Shown here one piece after another: positions 34,621 to 45,800 of a DNA stretch of 64,000 bases (positions within the stretch are counted from its first letter, which is position 1; every line of letters starts with the position of its first letter). A program made the position numbers and the translations under genes. The DNA comes from Sphingobium sp. EP60837 (lineage in GTDB: Bacteria > Pseudomonadota > Alphaproteobacteria > Sphingomonadales > Sphingomonadaceae), in the NCBI RefSeq assembly GCF_001658005.1, contig NZ_CP015986.1:1799501-1863500 (forward strand), written 5' to 3'. A model generated the notes under the pieces. The model worked only from the letters and a program-made list of their open reading frames with translations, had not been told where the DNA came from and searched no databases.

Positions 34621-35884
34621 GCTCTTCGTCCGCCTCTGGCTCTTCTGGCTCCTCCCTGTCCGGCGAGACAGCTGCGATCAGATCGTGCCACTGCGTGTCA
34701 CGGTTCTGCTCCAAAACGGACAGAAACTGGACGAAGGCCTTGATGGTGTTGCGGGGTGTGCGGAAATAGGCCTCGCCGATCCGCTTATTGCAATGCTCCA
34801 TGAAGGCGGTCTTCGCCTCGTCAGGCACGAGGAAGGCCGATGGGTCTCCGAGTGCGAAGACCGACCTGATGTTTCCTAGCAGCACGAGGAGATCCTCGGG
34901 CGACAGGCTCTGGAGCCGTATCACTGGTCCGCTGAGATCGATCCGCCCCTCTGTGGCGAAGCTGTTCTCTTCCAACCGCGATTGGAGCGCCTTGTAGCTG
35001 TAGAGGCCACGCCGACTGTCGAGTAGGAACTCCGGCGTTCCTCCGAAAACGAAGCCGAGCCCCTCGACATTGCCCTGCAGCACGTCGTTGAGCGTCCTGA
35101 GAAGCTGCTCGTAGTTCTGGTTGCGCGCTTGGGAGCTCTGCAGCTTGTAGAGGTTGACCATCTCGTCGAAGACCACGAGAAGTCCTGAATACCCCGCGAT
35201 GCGAACGAACGCTGAGAGAAGCTTGAATGTGTCATAGACGTCCGCGTCGTCGATTATGCTGCGAACGGGGAGGGCCTGCCGCGCCTCCGTCTTGGTGGGA
35301 TACTCGGCCCTGAGCCAGCGCAGCGCCGCCGCCTTGAGGCCGTCGTCACCATCCTCGTGGGCGCGCCAGTATGTCTTGAGCACCGTGCAGAAGTCGTGAC
35401 CGCCTAGCATCTCCAGCAGGGGAGCGAGGCGCCGGTCGATGATTCGCTCGACAGGAGCTCCACCGTCTTCAGCCTCCCGAACGCACTCCGTTACGAATCG
35501 CTCGACAATGCTAGGAAGAGCGCCGCCTTCCGGCTTCGTGCGTGTCGCCATGTTCCGGACAGCCTCCGCATAGAGGCCGCGGGCCTGTCCCCCAGTCGCG
35601 TGAAGCCTACGGTCGGGAGCGAGATCGGCGTGGACCGTGACGCATTTCCGTTCGAGGGCGATGAGACGCACGAGATTCAGGAAGAAGGTCTTGCCTGCTC
35701 CATACTCGCCGATGACGAAGCGAACGGCCGATCCGGCGTCCGCGATCCGGTCGATGTCGCGGACGAGCGCGCCGACCTCCTGAGAGCGTCCGACCTGGAT
35801 ATGCTGGAGGCCCACCCGTGGAACGACGCCGGCGGAAAGGGCCTGAATGATGAGATCCCGGTCCTTGCGTCGGATTGTGCTCAA
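34601..35884 (-). CDS. sngB: DUF2791/BrxD-like P-loop ATPase, Shango component SngB
   Basis: A 427-residue ATPase of the DUF2791 (BrxD) family. Walker A is VIGEYGAGKTFFLNLVR (about 57), Walker B GLLVVFDEMVNLYKL (about 232), and GFVFGGTPEFLLDSRRGLYSY plus ENSFATEGRIDLSGPVIRL are family blocks. The protein is also found in BREX type 2, but no other BREX gene lies here; its neighbours are the TerB-like and Lhr-like genes of Shango. The start is TTG at 35884, which overlaps the stop of sngA (TTGA), a sign of tight coupling. It ends with an acidic tail. Confidence 0.87.
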   Translation of the reverse strand: MSTIRRKDRDLIIQALSAGVVPRVGLQHIQVGRSQEVGALVRDIDRIADAGSAVRFVIGEYGAGKTFFLNLVRLIALERKCVTVHADLAPDRRLHATGGQARGLYAEAVRNMATRTKPEGGALPSIVERFVTECVREAEDGGAPVERIIDRRLAPLLEMLGGHDFCTVLKTYWRAHEDGDDGLKAAALRWLRAEYPTKTEARQALPVRSIIDDADVYDTFKLLSAFVRIAGYSGLLVVFDEMVNLYKLQSSQARNQNYEQLLRTLNDVLQGNVEGLGFVFGGTPEFLLDSRRGLYSYKALQSRLEENSFATEGRIDLSGPVIRLQSLSPEDLLVLLGNIRSVFALGDPSAFLVPDEAKTAFMEHCNKRIGEAYFRTPRNTIKAFVQFLSVLEQNRDTQWHDLIAAVSPDREEPEEPEADEELVDLRI

Positions 35885-38265
35885 GCGGCAACTCCCATTG
35901 GTTCAAGTTGGTCAGTCACTTCGGAGGAGACGCGCACGTCGTCGTCGTCCTCCACGATCGGCTCGCCCAAATTGTCGAAGCCCCATTCGTTCAACGTCTC
36001 GATGGCGCCGTCTGGCATCAGGCGCAGCTCAGCCGCGAGTGCATCGAAATCGGTCCGAGCCATCGGGCCGGCCAGAAGGCGAATAAGAAGATTAGAATGG
36101 GGGGCGTCGAGGCCAGCGAAAGCCGATGCGGCGACGCTTGCCTTAGGCGGAGGGGCGGGGGCTGGTTCGGGCTCCTCCTCGACAAAGATTGCCGCGAGCA
36201 TCGCGGACACCTGCGTCGTTTCGCCGCGGATCCTCTCAAGCCTGGCGGCGTCGATGGCAACGCCCGCCCGCTTTGGCTCGTCAGGCAGCGGCACCATGCG
36301 CTCGTCAGTGGCTGGCAGCACCTCCACCGGACCGGCATCCTCGCCGCTGCGATGCAGGGCGGAATAGAGCGTGCTCGCGGGTAGCCCGAGCGCCGCGTGG
36401 AGCGCCTCGAGGAACCTAACCTCGTCGGGCAGGACTCGGCCATCTGCTAGCACTGCCTCGACCGCGGAGGCCGCGAGCGCCGCCCTGCTCTCAGGAGCGA
36501 TGTCCGCCAGCTTCTTCAGGGCTGCACGGACCTTTGGCGGATCCGCAGCGAGAGCGTTTCCGCACGCGAGCAGCCGGATGATCTCCTCTTCCTTGAGCTC
36601 GGGTGTCGAGCGCAGACGGCGTTCAATGGCGTCCATCTCTGAGGAGGCGACAGTCCCGTCCGACACTGCGGCCAGCATTGCGACTTCAACCATGCCGCGG
36701 GCAGCCGCGTAGACCGAGCGTTCGGGATCGACGGCCCCACCAAGGCTTGCCGGGAACAGGGCGACGCGTCCATCGGCCCGGAGCGCAGCGGCCGGACCGT
36801 AGCGGCGATCGGGCTCGAACCCGAGATCCAGCGCGTCGAGCGCGAGGCCCATCTGCCGAACGAAAACTGCAGGCAGCTTCTCGGTGCCCGGCCCTAGCTC
36901 CAGATCGAGGGCGCGTGCCACGTCGCCGACCGTTGCCAAGCCGCCAACTGTCGATTGATCGAGCGCGTTCCGGCAATCGGCGAAGGAGGCCCGTCCCCGG
37001 CGGAGCTCCAGTGGTAGCAGGAGGTCGCCGCGCAGCGTTCCGCGAGCATTTGGGTCTCGGCCCAGCAGTCGGCTGTAGGCTGATAGATCTTCCATGCAGC
37101 CGTCGAGGATCGTGCGAAGGCTATTGAGTGGGGCCTGCGTCCCAGAAATGTCAGGAAGATCCATTTCGATCGAACGGAAGAACGTGTTGCTTGCCGCCTG
37201 ATATCGGGAGCGGATCTTCGACTTCGGCCGTCGGACCCGTAATCCTTCTGGATTGCGGACAGCGAAGCGGACGCGCCAGAGGCCGAGCAGCTCTTCGAAG
37301 CACCGCTGCCCCGGCATCCGGAGGTAGACGTCTGGAAGCGATAGCACCCATAGAAGACAGTCGTCGGCATCGAAGGGCTGGTTTCGCTCGATTCGGCTGC
37401 CAAGCCGCACTCGGACATTGAGCGGCAGCTCCATCTCGTAGTTGTGCGGCGGAGCGGATGTTAGCTGCTGATCGGCGTTTTCGCCGTATAGGCAGGAAAG
37501 CGCGAGCAGCTTCGACGCATAGGCCGCAAAAGAGTAGTTCTCTCCATGGATTAAAAGGAGGCGCCGAAGCTCGGCGAAGATCGCTGACGCCTCGTCCTTG
37601 GCTTCATCGACCAGCAAGCGCTGCTCGAGGCCGTAGAAGAACACGAACACGTAGCCGATCGGGATGTTAGGATCCGTCCGGCCATTCTCCAGCCAGTCCA
37701 GATAGGTCCAGCGTGCCCGCGGATCGAGGCGATCGTAGCTCGGCCAGTATGTCAAGGTGTCGCCGGAGGGATCGCCTTGAGGATTGATGGGAAGCGTGGG
37801 ATCGATCCGGCTCTTGTCACGCGCCGGGTCATGCCGGGCAGGAGTGCCATAGTAGACCATATCCAGAGTGACGGTTCGCGCTCCCACCTGAACCACAGCC
37901 GGGTGGTTAACCCAGCAGGCTGGAGCGCGTTGCCTCTTCGATGTCGAAGATGCGGGCGCGGAGGGGCAAGGCCGCGGCGTGGCGACCCCCGGCTTGGTCA
38001 TCCGCGTTGCATAGTCTGACGCCTGCTCGAGGGTCGAGAATGAGTATCCGCCATAAAGGTATCGGCCATTGGCGCTCAGGCTGACGCCCGGCGGAGCCCT
38101 ACCGAGGTTCGAAGGCGGAGAGGGCGATGACGCTGTCGCCGCGGTTGTCTCCGTGGGCCGACCGAGTTCGGGCTGTCCGTCAGTGCCTATCGCCGGGGCG
38201 CCAGACATCATCTCGCCAAATCGACGCGCGACTCTAGAGAGCCAACCTTCTGACTGGGCCATCAT
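35881..38265 (-). CDS. sngA: TerB-N/TerB/TerB-C domain protein, Shango component SngA
   Basis: A 794-residue protein with TerB-related domains. The TerB-N domain (about 110-330) shows YYGTPARHDP, YWPSYDRLDPRARWTYLDWLENGRTDPNIPIGYVFVFFYGLEQRLLVD, which is its signature. A central TerB-like helical domain follows (VEVAMLAAVSDGTVASSEMDAIERRL), and the C-terminus (LIRLLAGPMARTDFDALAAELRLMPDGAIETLNEWGFDNLGEP) matches TerB-C. GGGGGGAAGA precedes the start. Role inferred: sensor or scaffold of the Shango system, first gene of its operon, divergent from zorA. Confidence 0.87.
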   Translation of the reverse strand: MMAQSEGWLSRVARRFGEMMSGAPAIGTDGQPELGRPTETTAATASSPSPPSNLGRAPPGVSLSANGRYLYGGYSFSTLEQASDYATRMTKPGVATPRPCPSAPASSTSKRQRAPACWVNHPAVVQVGARTVTLDMVYYGTPARHDPARDKSRIDPTLPINPQGDPSGDTLTYWPSYDRLDPRARWTYLDWLENGRTDPNIPIGYVFVFFYGLEQRLLVDEAKDEASAIFAELRRLLLIHGENYSFAAYASKLLALSCLYGENADQQLTSAPPHNYEMELPLNVRVRLGSRIERNQPFDADDCLLWVLSLPDVYLRMPGQRCFEELLGLWRVRFAVRNPEGLRVRRPKSKIRSRYQAASNTFFRSIEMDLPDISGTQAPLNSLRTILDGCMEDLSAYSRLLGRDPNARGTLRGDLLLPLELRRGRASFADCRNALDQSTVGGLATVGDVARALDLELGPGTEKLPAVFVRQMGLALDALDLGFEPDRRYGPAAALRADGRVALFPASLGGAVDPERSVYAAARGMVEVAMLAAVSDGTVASSEMDAIERRLRSTPELKEEEIIRLLACGNALAADPPKVRAALKKLADIAPESRAALAASAVEAVLADGRVLPDEVRFLEALHAALGLPASTLYSALHRSGEDAGPVEVLPATDERMVPLPDEPKRAGVAIDAARLERIRGETTQVSAMLAAIFVEEEPEPAPAPPPKASVAASAFAGLDAPHSNLLIRLLAGPMARTDFDALAAELRLMPDGAIETLNEWGFDNLGEPIVEDDDDVRVSSEVTDQLEPMGVAA

Positions 38266-38441
38266 TCTTCCCCCCGACTTAGGGATACTGTCCCAAAGTT
38301 ATTCGGATTGCCAGAGCCTTACTCTTCCCCAAAAATGGCAAAGTGATCTGAATCAGTTGATGTTAGCCGTAGAATAATAAATGCGGATATAGCAGCGTGA
38401 AGCGTCGATCCGCCCGTGCGTGGGATTCGCGGAGGAAGTCG

Positions 38442-40436
38442 ATGACAGGGGGAATGGACGAAATGGTGTTGTTCGGAATTCCGGTCATACCGGTGCTTGT
38501 TTTTGCGGTTCTCGTTAGCCTTGCATACGCGTTCGTCCGCTACTTCTTCATTCCCGCGAAGCGGCTGGATGCAAGCCTAAAGCAGATCATCGAGAACGTG
38601 GAGGCAGCGCGGGCGAACGGGCTCCGCGACCTCTCGAAGTGCTTCGAACCCGACCGTGCGATCGCCGCCATCTTCAACGAGTATCGCGAGACGCTCCACG
38701 TTCAGAAGGATCTCGACACCCAGACGGGCGAGATGGTCGAGAGGGCTGTCCGCTCGACGGTGCCGGCTGAGATGTTTCTCTCGCCACACGCTGTGGTGGA
38801 CAATCGCGTCCATGCCGAGTTCTTCAAGCATCTGCCCGGCATTTTCACCGGCATCGGCATCATCGGGACATTCACCGGCCTTCTGACGGGCTTGAGCTCC
38901 TTCCAGATCTCGGACGATTCCGGTGTAGTCCGGAACAGTCTGACCGCGTTGCTGCATGGCGTGAGCGAGGCGTTCGTCGTTTCGGCCTTCGCAATCATCC
39001 TTGCGATGCTCACGACCGGACTGGAGAAATTCCGGCTCAACAGCCTCTACCGCAAGGTAACGCAGCTCGCTCACGAGATCGACGCGACCTATGAGGCCGG
39101 TGCAGGCGAGGAGTATCTAGCTCGCCTCGTGACTTCTTCGGAGGACGCCGCCAGTCAGACCAAGATCCTGAAGGATGCGCTCGTCGCAGATTTGCGGGAG
39201 ATACTCACCGACCTTGCCGATCGGCAGATCAACGCGACGGTGCAGCGCTCCAACGAACTCGGCACGACTATCGCAGGTGCGCTGACCGACGCACTCAAGG
39301 GACCGCTCGACCAGATCGCCGGCGCGGTGGGCCAAGTCAGCCAGGATCAGTCGTCCGCCGTGACGAAGCTGCTGACCGACGTGCTCGCGAGCTTCAGCGA
39401 CCGCTTGGAGAACATGTTCGGCACGCAGCTCTCCGGCATCGGCGACATGCAGCAGCGCACGATTGACGCGATGCAGACTGCGGTCTTGAAATTGCAGGAC
39501 CTGACCGACAACGTCGAGGCTGCCGGGACGCGAGCTTCTGACGCGATGTCGACCAAGCTTCTCGAGGTTGTTCAGGCGGTCGAGGCCAAGCAGGCCGCGA
39601 TGTCGGAGGAGCTCCGCACTGTGATCGAAGAGATCCGCTCATCGACGGGCGAGATGCAGGAGGCGACCCAGACCCGCGTCCAGGACATGCTGACTGCGCT
39701 TGGTGAGGGGATGGCGCAGGCGATCTCCGCCATTGAGAGACAGGCGGCTGAACGCTCCAGGCTTCAGGCCGAGGAAGACGGCAGGCGTGCTGAGGCGGCG
39801 GCTGGCCACGTCGGGCAGATGCGGCAATCCGTTGATGCGATCTCCTCCAACGTCGATGGTCTCGTGGCGGCGATCCGCGAAATGACCGCGGGCGTCCAAA
39901 GCGCGACGCGGGATGCGTTCGTTCGTCTCAACGGGGGGGCGGACTCCCTGCTGGCCGCCGCTAACAAGCTCGAGAATTCAGGGCGCGAGGTCGTTGGCGG
40001 GTTCGACCGCATCGCGAATGTCACCACTGGCCTTTCGGAGGCCGCAGGCAGCGTTGCCGGGGCGGCTAGGGGCCTCGACTCTGTCGTCTCCGATTACCGA
40101 TCAGCCCGCGACGCGGTTGCCACCATGATCCAGGATCTCCGCGCTACCGTCGAAAATGCCTCCCGCGAGGCAAGCCTGACCGCGGATGTCCTCAGTCGGA
40201 TCGAGGGCGCAACGCAAAAACTGGCGTCGGCGCAGTACGAGGCGGACGGCTTCCTGGACGAGGTTGCTGACGTTATCGGCAAGTCGCACGAGAAGTTTGC
40301 GGAAGGCATGCGAGGCACGGTCATCGAGGCGAACCGGGTGTTTCACTCCCAGCTGTCCAGCGCCACCGGTTTGCTCAAGGAGGCGATCCAGGAACTCGAG
40401 GCCTCCTTACCTTCGACCGGTCGGCAGGCGGCGTGA
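38442..40436 (+). CDS. zorA: ZorA, MotA/ExbB-like ion channel subunit of type I Zorya
   Basis: ZorA forms the membrane stator ring of Zorya with ZorB. The 664-residue product has an N-terminal membrane segment (VIPVLVFAVLVSLAYAFVRYFF), then LPGIFTGIGIIGTFTGLLTGL and FVVSAFAIILAMLTTGL, the MotA/TolQ-like helices. From about 230 to the end it is a long coiled-coil, methyl-accepting-chemotaxis-like helical tail, the intracellular tail known to matter in Zorya. ATG at 38442 is chosen because GGAGGAAG lies just upstream; a GTG at 38397 is less likely. Divergent from sngA. Confidence 0.93.
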   Translation: MTGGMDEMVLFGIPVIPVLVFAVLVSLAYAFVRYFFIPAKRLDASLKQIIENVEAARANGLRDLSKCFEPDRAIAAIFNEYRETLHVQKDLDTQTGEMVERAVRSTVPAEMFLSPHAVVDNRVHAEFFKHLPGIFTGIGIIGTFTGLLTGLSSFQISDDSGVVRNSLTALLHGVSEAFVVSAFAIILAMLTTGLEKFRLNSLYRKVTQLAHEIDATYEAGAGEEYLARLVTSSEDAASQTKILKDALVADLREILTDLADRQINATVQRSNELGTTIAGALTDALKGPLDQIAGAVGQVSQDQSSAVTKLLTDVLASFSDRLENMFGTQLSGIGDMQQRTIDAMQTAVLKLQDLTDNVEAAGTRASDAMSTKLLEVVQAVEAKQAAMSEELRTVIEEIRSSTGEMQEATQTRVQDMLTALGEGMAQAISAIERQAAERSRLQAEEDGRRAEAAAGHVGQMRQSVDAISSNVDGLVAAIREMTAGVQSATRDAFVRLNGGADSLLAAANKLENSGREVVGGFDRIANVTTGLSEAAGSVAGAARGLDSVVSDYRSARDAVATMIQDLRATVENASREASLTADVLSRIEGATQKLASAQYEADGFLDEVADVIGKSHEKFAEGMRGTVIEANRVFHSQLSSATGLLKEAIQELEASLPSTGRQAA

Positions 40437-40441
40437 TCTGA

Positions 40442-41152
40442 ATGTTCCAGCGCGTTACTATGGGGCATCGTGGTCGCGAGGAGGGCGAGAAACCCTTCTG
40501 GATCTCGTTCGCCGACCTTATGACTGCCCTGATGGTGCTCTTCCTGCTCGTCATGAGCGTGGCGCTCCTTGCCGTGACGCGCACGATTTCGGAGCGCGAG
40601 CAGCTTGAGGCCGAGAGGCAGGCGGAGATTGTCAAGCTCCTCGACCGCATCGACAAGGCTGCAAAGAAGCAGGGCATCCGCGTCGATCACAACCGTGCCG
40701 TCATCGACTTCGGAGATCGTGCCCGCTTCGATTCGGCGAGCAATGCCCTCAGTCCCGAACAGGAGCGATTGCTGCGGTCGTTTGTCCCGGAGGTGCTCGC
40801 GATAGCGCGGGACAAGGGCGGGCAGCGATGGCTGAAGCGGATTGTGGTCGAGGGCTTTACTGACCGGAGGGGGAGCTATCTCTACAACCTGAACCTCAGC
40901 CTCCAGCGTAGCCAGCGCGTTCTGTGCGCGCTGATGGCGCGGCCGCAGGCGGGCGAACGGCCCATGGATCGACGCGAGCTAGAGGAGATACGGCGGCTCT
41001 TCCTCGTCGGCGGCTACTCCTCAAATTCCGCGAAGGCGTCGCTCGACGCAAGTCGACGCATTGAGCTGCGCCTGGAATTCTTCGGCGTTGATGAACCGGC
41101 GGCTGCACCTGTCGACGCGTTTGAAGGCGAATTCGGTACATGCGCCCTCTGA
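40442..41152 (+). CDS. zorB: ZorB, MotB-like stator subunit with OmpA domain
   Basis: A 236-residue protein. The single membrane helix is FADLMTALMVLFLLVMSVALLAV, with the conserved proton-carrying Asp25. The periplasmic C-terminal OmpA-like domain binds peptidoglycan (KRIVVEGFTDRRGSYLYNLNLSLQRSQRV). EEGEKPFWISFADLM just before the helix is typical of ZorB. It follows zorA by five bases and overlaps zorC. The upstream site is weak, so an alternative start is ATG 40460. Confidence 0.93.
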   Translation: MFQRVTMGHRGREEGEKPFWISFADLMTALMVLFLLVMSVALLAVTRTISEREQLEAERQAEIVKLLDRIDKAAKKQGIRVDHNRAVIDFGDRARFDSASNALSPEQERLLRSFVPEVLAIARDKGGQRWLKRIVVEGFTDRRGSYLYNLNLSLQRSQRVLCALMARPQAGERPMDRRELEEIRRLFLVGGYSSNSAKASLDASRRIELRLEFFGVDEPAAAPVDAFEGEFGTCAL

Positions 41153-42822
41153 GCCCGAGAATGACGAAGCTGCAGCAGCGGCTGGCCGACGTTGGCGCTG
41201 CGGCGTTCCGCGACATGCCGGAGCCCGACCTCCGAATCTTGAAAGGGCATGTGCAGTCACTTCAGGCCATGCTCAGCGGGGCAGGCGCGGGTGCGGGCGC
41301 TTCGAACGACCGGATCCAGACGGAGATACTGAGGTTTCGCGAGACCGGCAGGCTCCATGATGTTCGGTCGGCACGCTTGGTGAGCTGGGGAACGCGCCTC
41401 AGGTCTGTAGGCCAGCCAGCGCTAATAGAGGACGGTGAACGGTTCGATCCGCTGCTGAGTGAGATTGATGCCTTCCGATCGATGCCCCGGCCATACAGGC
41501 GGTGCTGGCGGGGCCTGCTCGATGGCTACGTGAACTACGATCCCCGAAATGCTCGTGGTGCCGGTGATCGGAACTGGCGGGTCCTGCGGGAATATCTGAA
41601 CGACAATCTTCCACAGCTCGAACGCTCCGGGCAGGCACCGGACTGGCTCGCCGCGATCGACGACCATGCTAACCTGCTGACTGAGGATCCATGCACGCGC
41701 TACGGAGCCGAGCTTCTCACCGGGGAGGGGAATCCCCTCGAGGTTCTTCGTCACGATCTCTCCGCGGGTGACACTTCGTGGATCGGCCAGCGCATATTCG
41801 AGGCGCAGATCGAGGCAGCGGTAAGGTTCGATGACCGGAAGTTCCGTGATGTTCTCCCGCGCGTCATCGGTTTGATCCTGGAGCGTGATGTGCTCGCGGA
41901 TCACGGCCTGTCCCGTGTTCTAGATCGCTACTCCGAATGTTCCTCGATCGAGGTCGATCCGGCGCTGTGTGAGACCTCCGTCGGTCGATGGGGCAATCCG
42001 TGGCTCGAGCGTAACGACACACTTTGGACACTGGTCCGTCCGGACACGCGACGGATGGTTTCCTCGTGGCACAAACTCCGGCTGATCGAGGACTTCTTCA
42101 ACCTCCTCTCGGCCGATGGCATCAACGACCAGCGTCGCATCAACTTCTGGAAACGCCACGTTGATCAGATCAGCGACATGCATTTCGCGCTTGGCGACGC
42201 CGCCTATCGCGATCCGCGTCCGAGCTTCAAGACCCTGCGGCAGATGATGAAGGGCCGCATGCTCAACCTTACAAACGGAGGCGTTTCCAGCAACAATGCC
42301 TTCATCATGCGCATCGCCGGCCACGTCTACGTGGAGTTCGGAGAGGAGGGCAACGCTATGTTCGCCTTCGATGCTGCCAAGCTGCCGTTCGATCTCTCGA
42401 AGTTGCAGGTGGCGGGAAACAAGACCGCGCTCAAGCACCCGAGCAACGTCGCGCGTATCATCCACAAGGACGGCGTGGGTGAACGGTGGGAGCGTAAGGC
42501 CGATCGGCTCATCGCCTCCCTGTCAGCCGCACGAAGTGGCTCCCAGGTTAGTCATACGACGCCGTCCTACGGCGCGCGCCCATCAGCGCCGCCGCCCCCT
42601 ATCACCATATCCTCCAACCCCTCACCAGCCCCGCGACCCGCGAGCGCCGACTCCGAACTGTTCGCGTTCTTCGCCAAGCATGGGATCAAGACAGCGGATT
42701 CGCGAGATAAGGGAGGTTCGCTATGGGCCTACGCGCCGCGCTTCGGTCCTGCGACGAACGAACTCACCCGTAGGAACTTCGCTTGGGCGGAGCGTCGCGG
42801 GGCTTGGTATCTGCGCTCATGA
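41140..42822 (+). CDS. zorC: ZorC, EH-signature protein of type I Zorya
   Basis: A 560-residue protein in the position and of the size of ZorC, whose EH_signature domain marks type I Zorya. I see the core YRRCWRGLLDGYVNYDP, LIEDFFNLLSADGINDQRRINFWKRHVDQI, HFALGD and SNNAFIMRIAGHVYVEFGEEGNAMFAFDA. A Pro/Ser-rich linker (about 465-505) precedes a C-terminal block ELFAFFAKHGIKTADSRDKGGSLWAYAP. It overlaps zorB by 13 bases and zorD by four. ZorC is thought to bind DNA with ZorD. Confidence 0.9.
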   Translation: MRPLSPRMTKLQQRLADVGAAAFRDMPEPDLRILKGHVQSLQAMLSGAGAGAGASNDRIQTEILRFRETGRLHDVRSARLVSWGTRLRSVGQPALIEDGERFDPLLSEIDAFRSMPRPYRRCWRGLLDGYVNYDPRNARGAGDRNWRVLREYLNDNLPQLERSGQAPDWLAAIDDHANLLTEDPCTRYGAELLTGEGNPLEVLRHDLSAGDTSWIGQRIFEAQIEAAVRFDDRKFRDVLPRVIGLILERDVLADHGLSRVLDRYSECSSIEVDPALCETSVGRWGNPWLERNDTLWTLVRPDTRRMVSSWHKLRLIEDFFNLLSADGINDQRRINFWKRHVDQISDMHFALGDAAYRDPRPSFKTLRQMMKGRMLNLTNGGVSSNNAFIMRIAGHVYVEFGEEGNAMFAFDAAKLPFDLSKLQVAGNKTALKHPSNVARIIHKDGVGERWERKADRLIASLSAARSGSQVSHTTPSYGARPSAPPPPITISSNPSPAPRPASADSELFAFFAKHGIKTADSRDKGGSLWAYAPRFGPATNELTRRNFAWAERRGAWYLRS

Positions 42823-45800
42823 TCTGGGGTAGGAAGGCGGCCAAGACGGAAGTGCGCCAGGTGGCCCCGCGATCGCCCGTCGTTGAGGATGGTGGCATTC
42901 TCCTGCCGAGCGGTGGCGAGCCGACCCCCAAATCGAAGGCAGCGACGGCGCTTCTCGACCAATTGGCGGATGAGGGGCTGGCCGAGCGGGTGGAGGATGG
43001 TCACCGCTTGAATTGGTCCCAGCTCTTCGTGCTGTTGGAGGACGCGGAGGCTGCGGAAGAGCTGGCGATACTCGATCTTCCATCATCCACTGCTGCGGTC
43101 CCGAAGATTGTCAGCCGGAAGTCTCTGACCGATAGAGACTTCTCGGTCGCAATAGACGGATGGTTCGATACCGACCGTCGACCAATGTCCGGCGCCAGGC
43201 TCAAGGGCGGTGCCCTCGAAGTCGACGGTGGCGTTCAGCTCGTCGCTCCAGGCGTCTGGAACCTTATCGAGCGAATCCGGCGGTTTGCGCGCCGTCCGGA
43301 AGGGGAACGGAACGAAGCTGACCAGCGCCGGGCGTGGGGAGAGATTCGTCAGTTGGCAGTAGCCGCTGGCGCCTCGCTCGACGACTTCCTCTATCGAACC
43401 GTGGTTCTCACTCCGGACCGACTGCAGATGGCGCTCCGTCGATCGGATGGACTTGGCCTCGTGGAGATCGAACCGTGGTTCGAGGGGGCACCCGCCGACT
43501 GGCTCGAGGCGTTTGATAAGTCGGGTCAGGTGCGTGACAGATACGACCTACCAACGCCGCACGGGATCATCCAGGTCATGATCTCGCCGGAGGTCGGCAC
43601 CGTGCTGCGGGAGGTCAAACGCATGCCCGGTCGGCGCGTGGCTGGCGAGCGGGCGCAGGCGTTCCTCCTCAATCCCATTGCGGCGCTCGGACCGGACGCG
43701 GCAGCTGTCGTCGACGAGGACCAGTTCGAGGAGGCAAAGCAGCAGGCGGGCATCGTGTTCGAACAGTTCGCCGCGGTGACACCTGAAACCAATGGAGAAG
43801 GTGCTTTGGGGCTGCTCATCACGAGCGGGTCAGGCGACGCTATTGAGACGCGCGAGATCATGCTCGAGGAAGCCGACGTACTCGAGTTCATCGAGGGCGT
43901 AGAGCGGAACCTTGATCGTGGCCTCCAGCTGTTTGCTTGGGACGAATACGAGTTCGAGCTTGACGGCGATAGCAGGCTACACTGCGAAGCGCTTCGCCGG
44001 GCGCTCGGCCATCGCGAGGATGGGGTCATCACGCACGGCCAGATTTACGACCTCTCCGGCTATTCGGAGCGCGTCGAGGGAATCGGCCAAGAAAAGTCCT
44101 TCTACTCACCGCACATTGCCAAGCGCGACGATGGTGAGGGCTGGTTCCCCGAGAATCTAGTTCCGATGATCGGATGGACTGATCCGAACACCGAACAGCC
44201 GTGCGTTCTGCCGCTGACCGACAAGCTATCGGCCGAACTCCGCAAGGGGTTGGAGATGGCCAAGGCGAAAGGAGCCACTTCCGTATCCTTGACCGGGTGC
44301 CCCACTCCCATACCCGTCCGCGAGGCGGAGGCGATAGTTTCTACGTTCGGACAGGTGCAGGATCAGGCGGCAAAGGGCACCTTCAAGCCAGACTCTCCTG
44401 TCCGTCGCGGCAAAAAGCCTACGTTGATCCTCAAGAGCAATATCGGACAGGTCGACTACCAGGAGGAGCGGCTCGCGGCGCTAGCCGAAAAGCCGGCTCC
44501 CGCCCGCCTTCCTTCCAGTCTTCGTCCCGGCGTCGCGCTGAAGCACCACCAGCTTGAAGGTCTTGCATGGATGCAACACCTTCTCGCACTGGCCCCGGAT
44601 AAGTGCCGGGGCGCACTGCTGGCGGACGACATGGGACTTGGGAAGACGCTTCAGATCCTGAGCCTCGTCGCGAGGGCAAGGGAAGAGGATCCCGGTACGC
44701 CGCCAGCGCTGGTGGTTGCGCCGCTTTCTCTCTTGGAGAACTGGAAGGAGGAGGCAGAGAAGTTCCTCGAGTCTGGAACGCTGAAGATCCTCATGGCTTA
44801 CGGCGAGGGCCTCGCTGGTCTCCGCGTCGATCGGTCCTCGGTCGACGAGCAGCTTCGCCGGGAGGGTCTGGTGCGCTTCCTCCGGCCGGACTGGCGGGGT
44901 GATGCCGACCTCGTCCTTACGACCTATGAGACGCTGCGCGACCTGGAGTTCTCGTTCGCGCGCGAGAAGTGGTCGGTCATGGTCTGCGACGAGGCGCAGA
45001 AGATCAAGAACCCCAACGCGGCGATGACCCGGGCTGCCAAGAAGCAGCAGGCGAAGTTCCGTATCGCCTGCACCGGGACGCCCGTCGAAAACAGCCTAGT
45101 CGATCTGTGGTGCCTGTTCGACTTCGTGCAGCCCGGTTTGCTCGGCGCGCTCAACGAGTTCGGGTCGACCTACCGCCGACCGATCGAGGCGAAGAGCGAC
45201 GATGATCGGGTGAAGGTGGAGCAGCTTCGGGGTATCATCACGCCTCAGTTGCTCCGCCGGATGAAAGCAGATGTCGCGACCGACCTGAAGGCGAAGGTCG
45301 TGGACGAGGAAAGCCGCAGTTTGGATATGAGCCCTTTCCAACGCGGCCTCTACGTCGGAGCCATCGACACCTTCCGGCGATCGGGGGCGGCACCGGGGAG
45401 CCACCTTGCACTTCTCCACAAGCTCAGGCTCCTTTGTTCCGATCCGGATGAAAACGCGGGTAGCGCATATGATCCGGTTGAGAGCTACCGAGCACGGTCA
45501 CCGAAGCTGGATTGGCTAATAGAAGTGCTTGAGGTAATCCGCGATCGCGGAGAGAAGGCCATCGTCTTCTGCGAGTTCAAGGCGATCCAGCGCTTGATTC
45601 GACACTATGTGCGCGAGGCCTTTGATGTTCCCGTCGACATCATCAACGGCGATACGACCGCCGTGGGGAGCAGCATCGATAGCCGGCAGAAGAGGATTAG
45701 GGCCTTCCAGGAACAGCCTGGCTTCGGCGTGATCGTCCTATCGCCCGTGGCCGTCGGGTTCGGGGTGAACATGCAGGCGGCTAACCACGTGATTCATTTC

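Noticed and set aside
34601..35884. BREX system suggested by the BrxD-like ATPase
   Set aside because: No PglX methyltransferase, PglZ or BrxC is present; the TerB and Lhr-like neighbours fit Shango.
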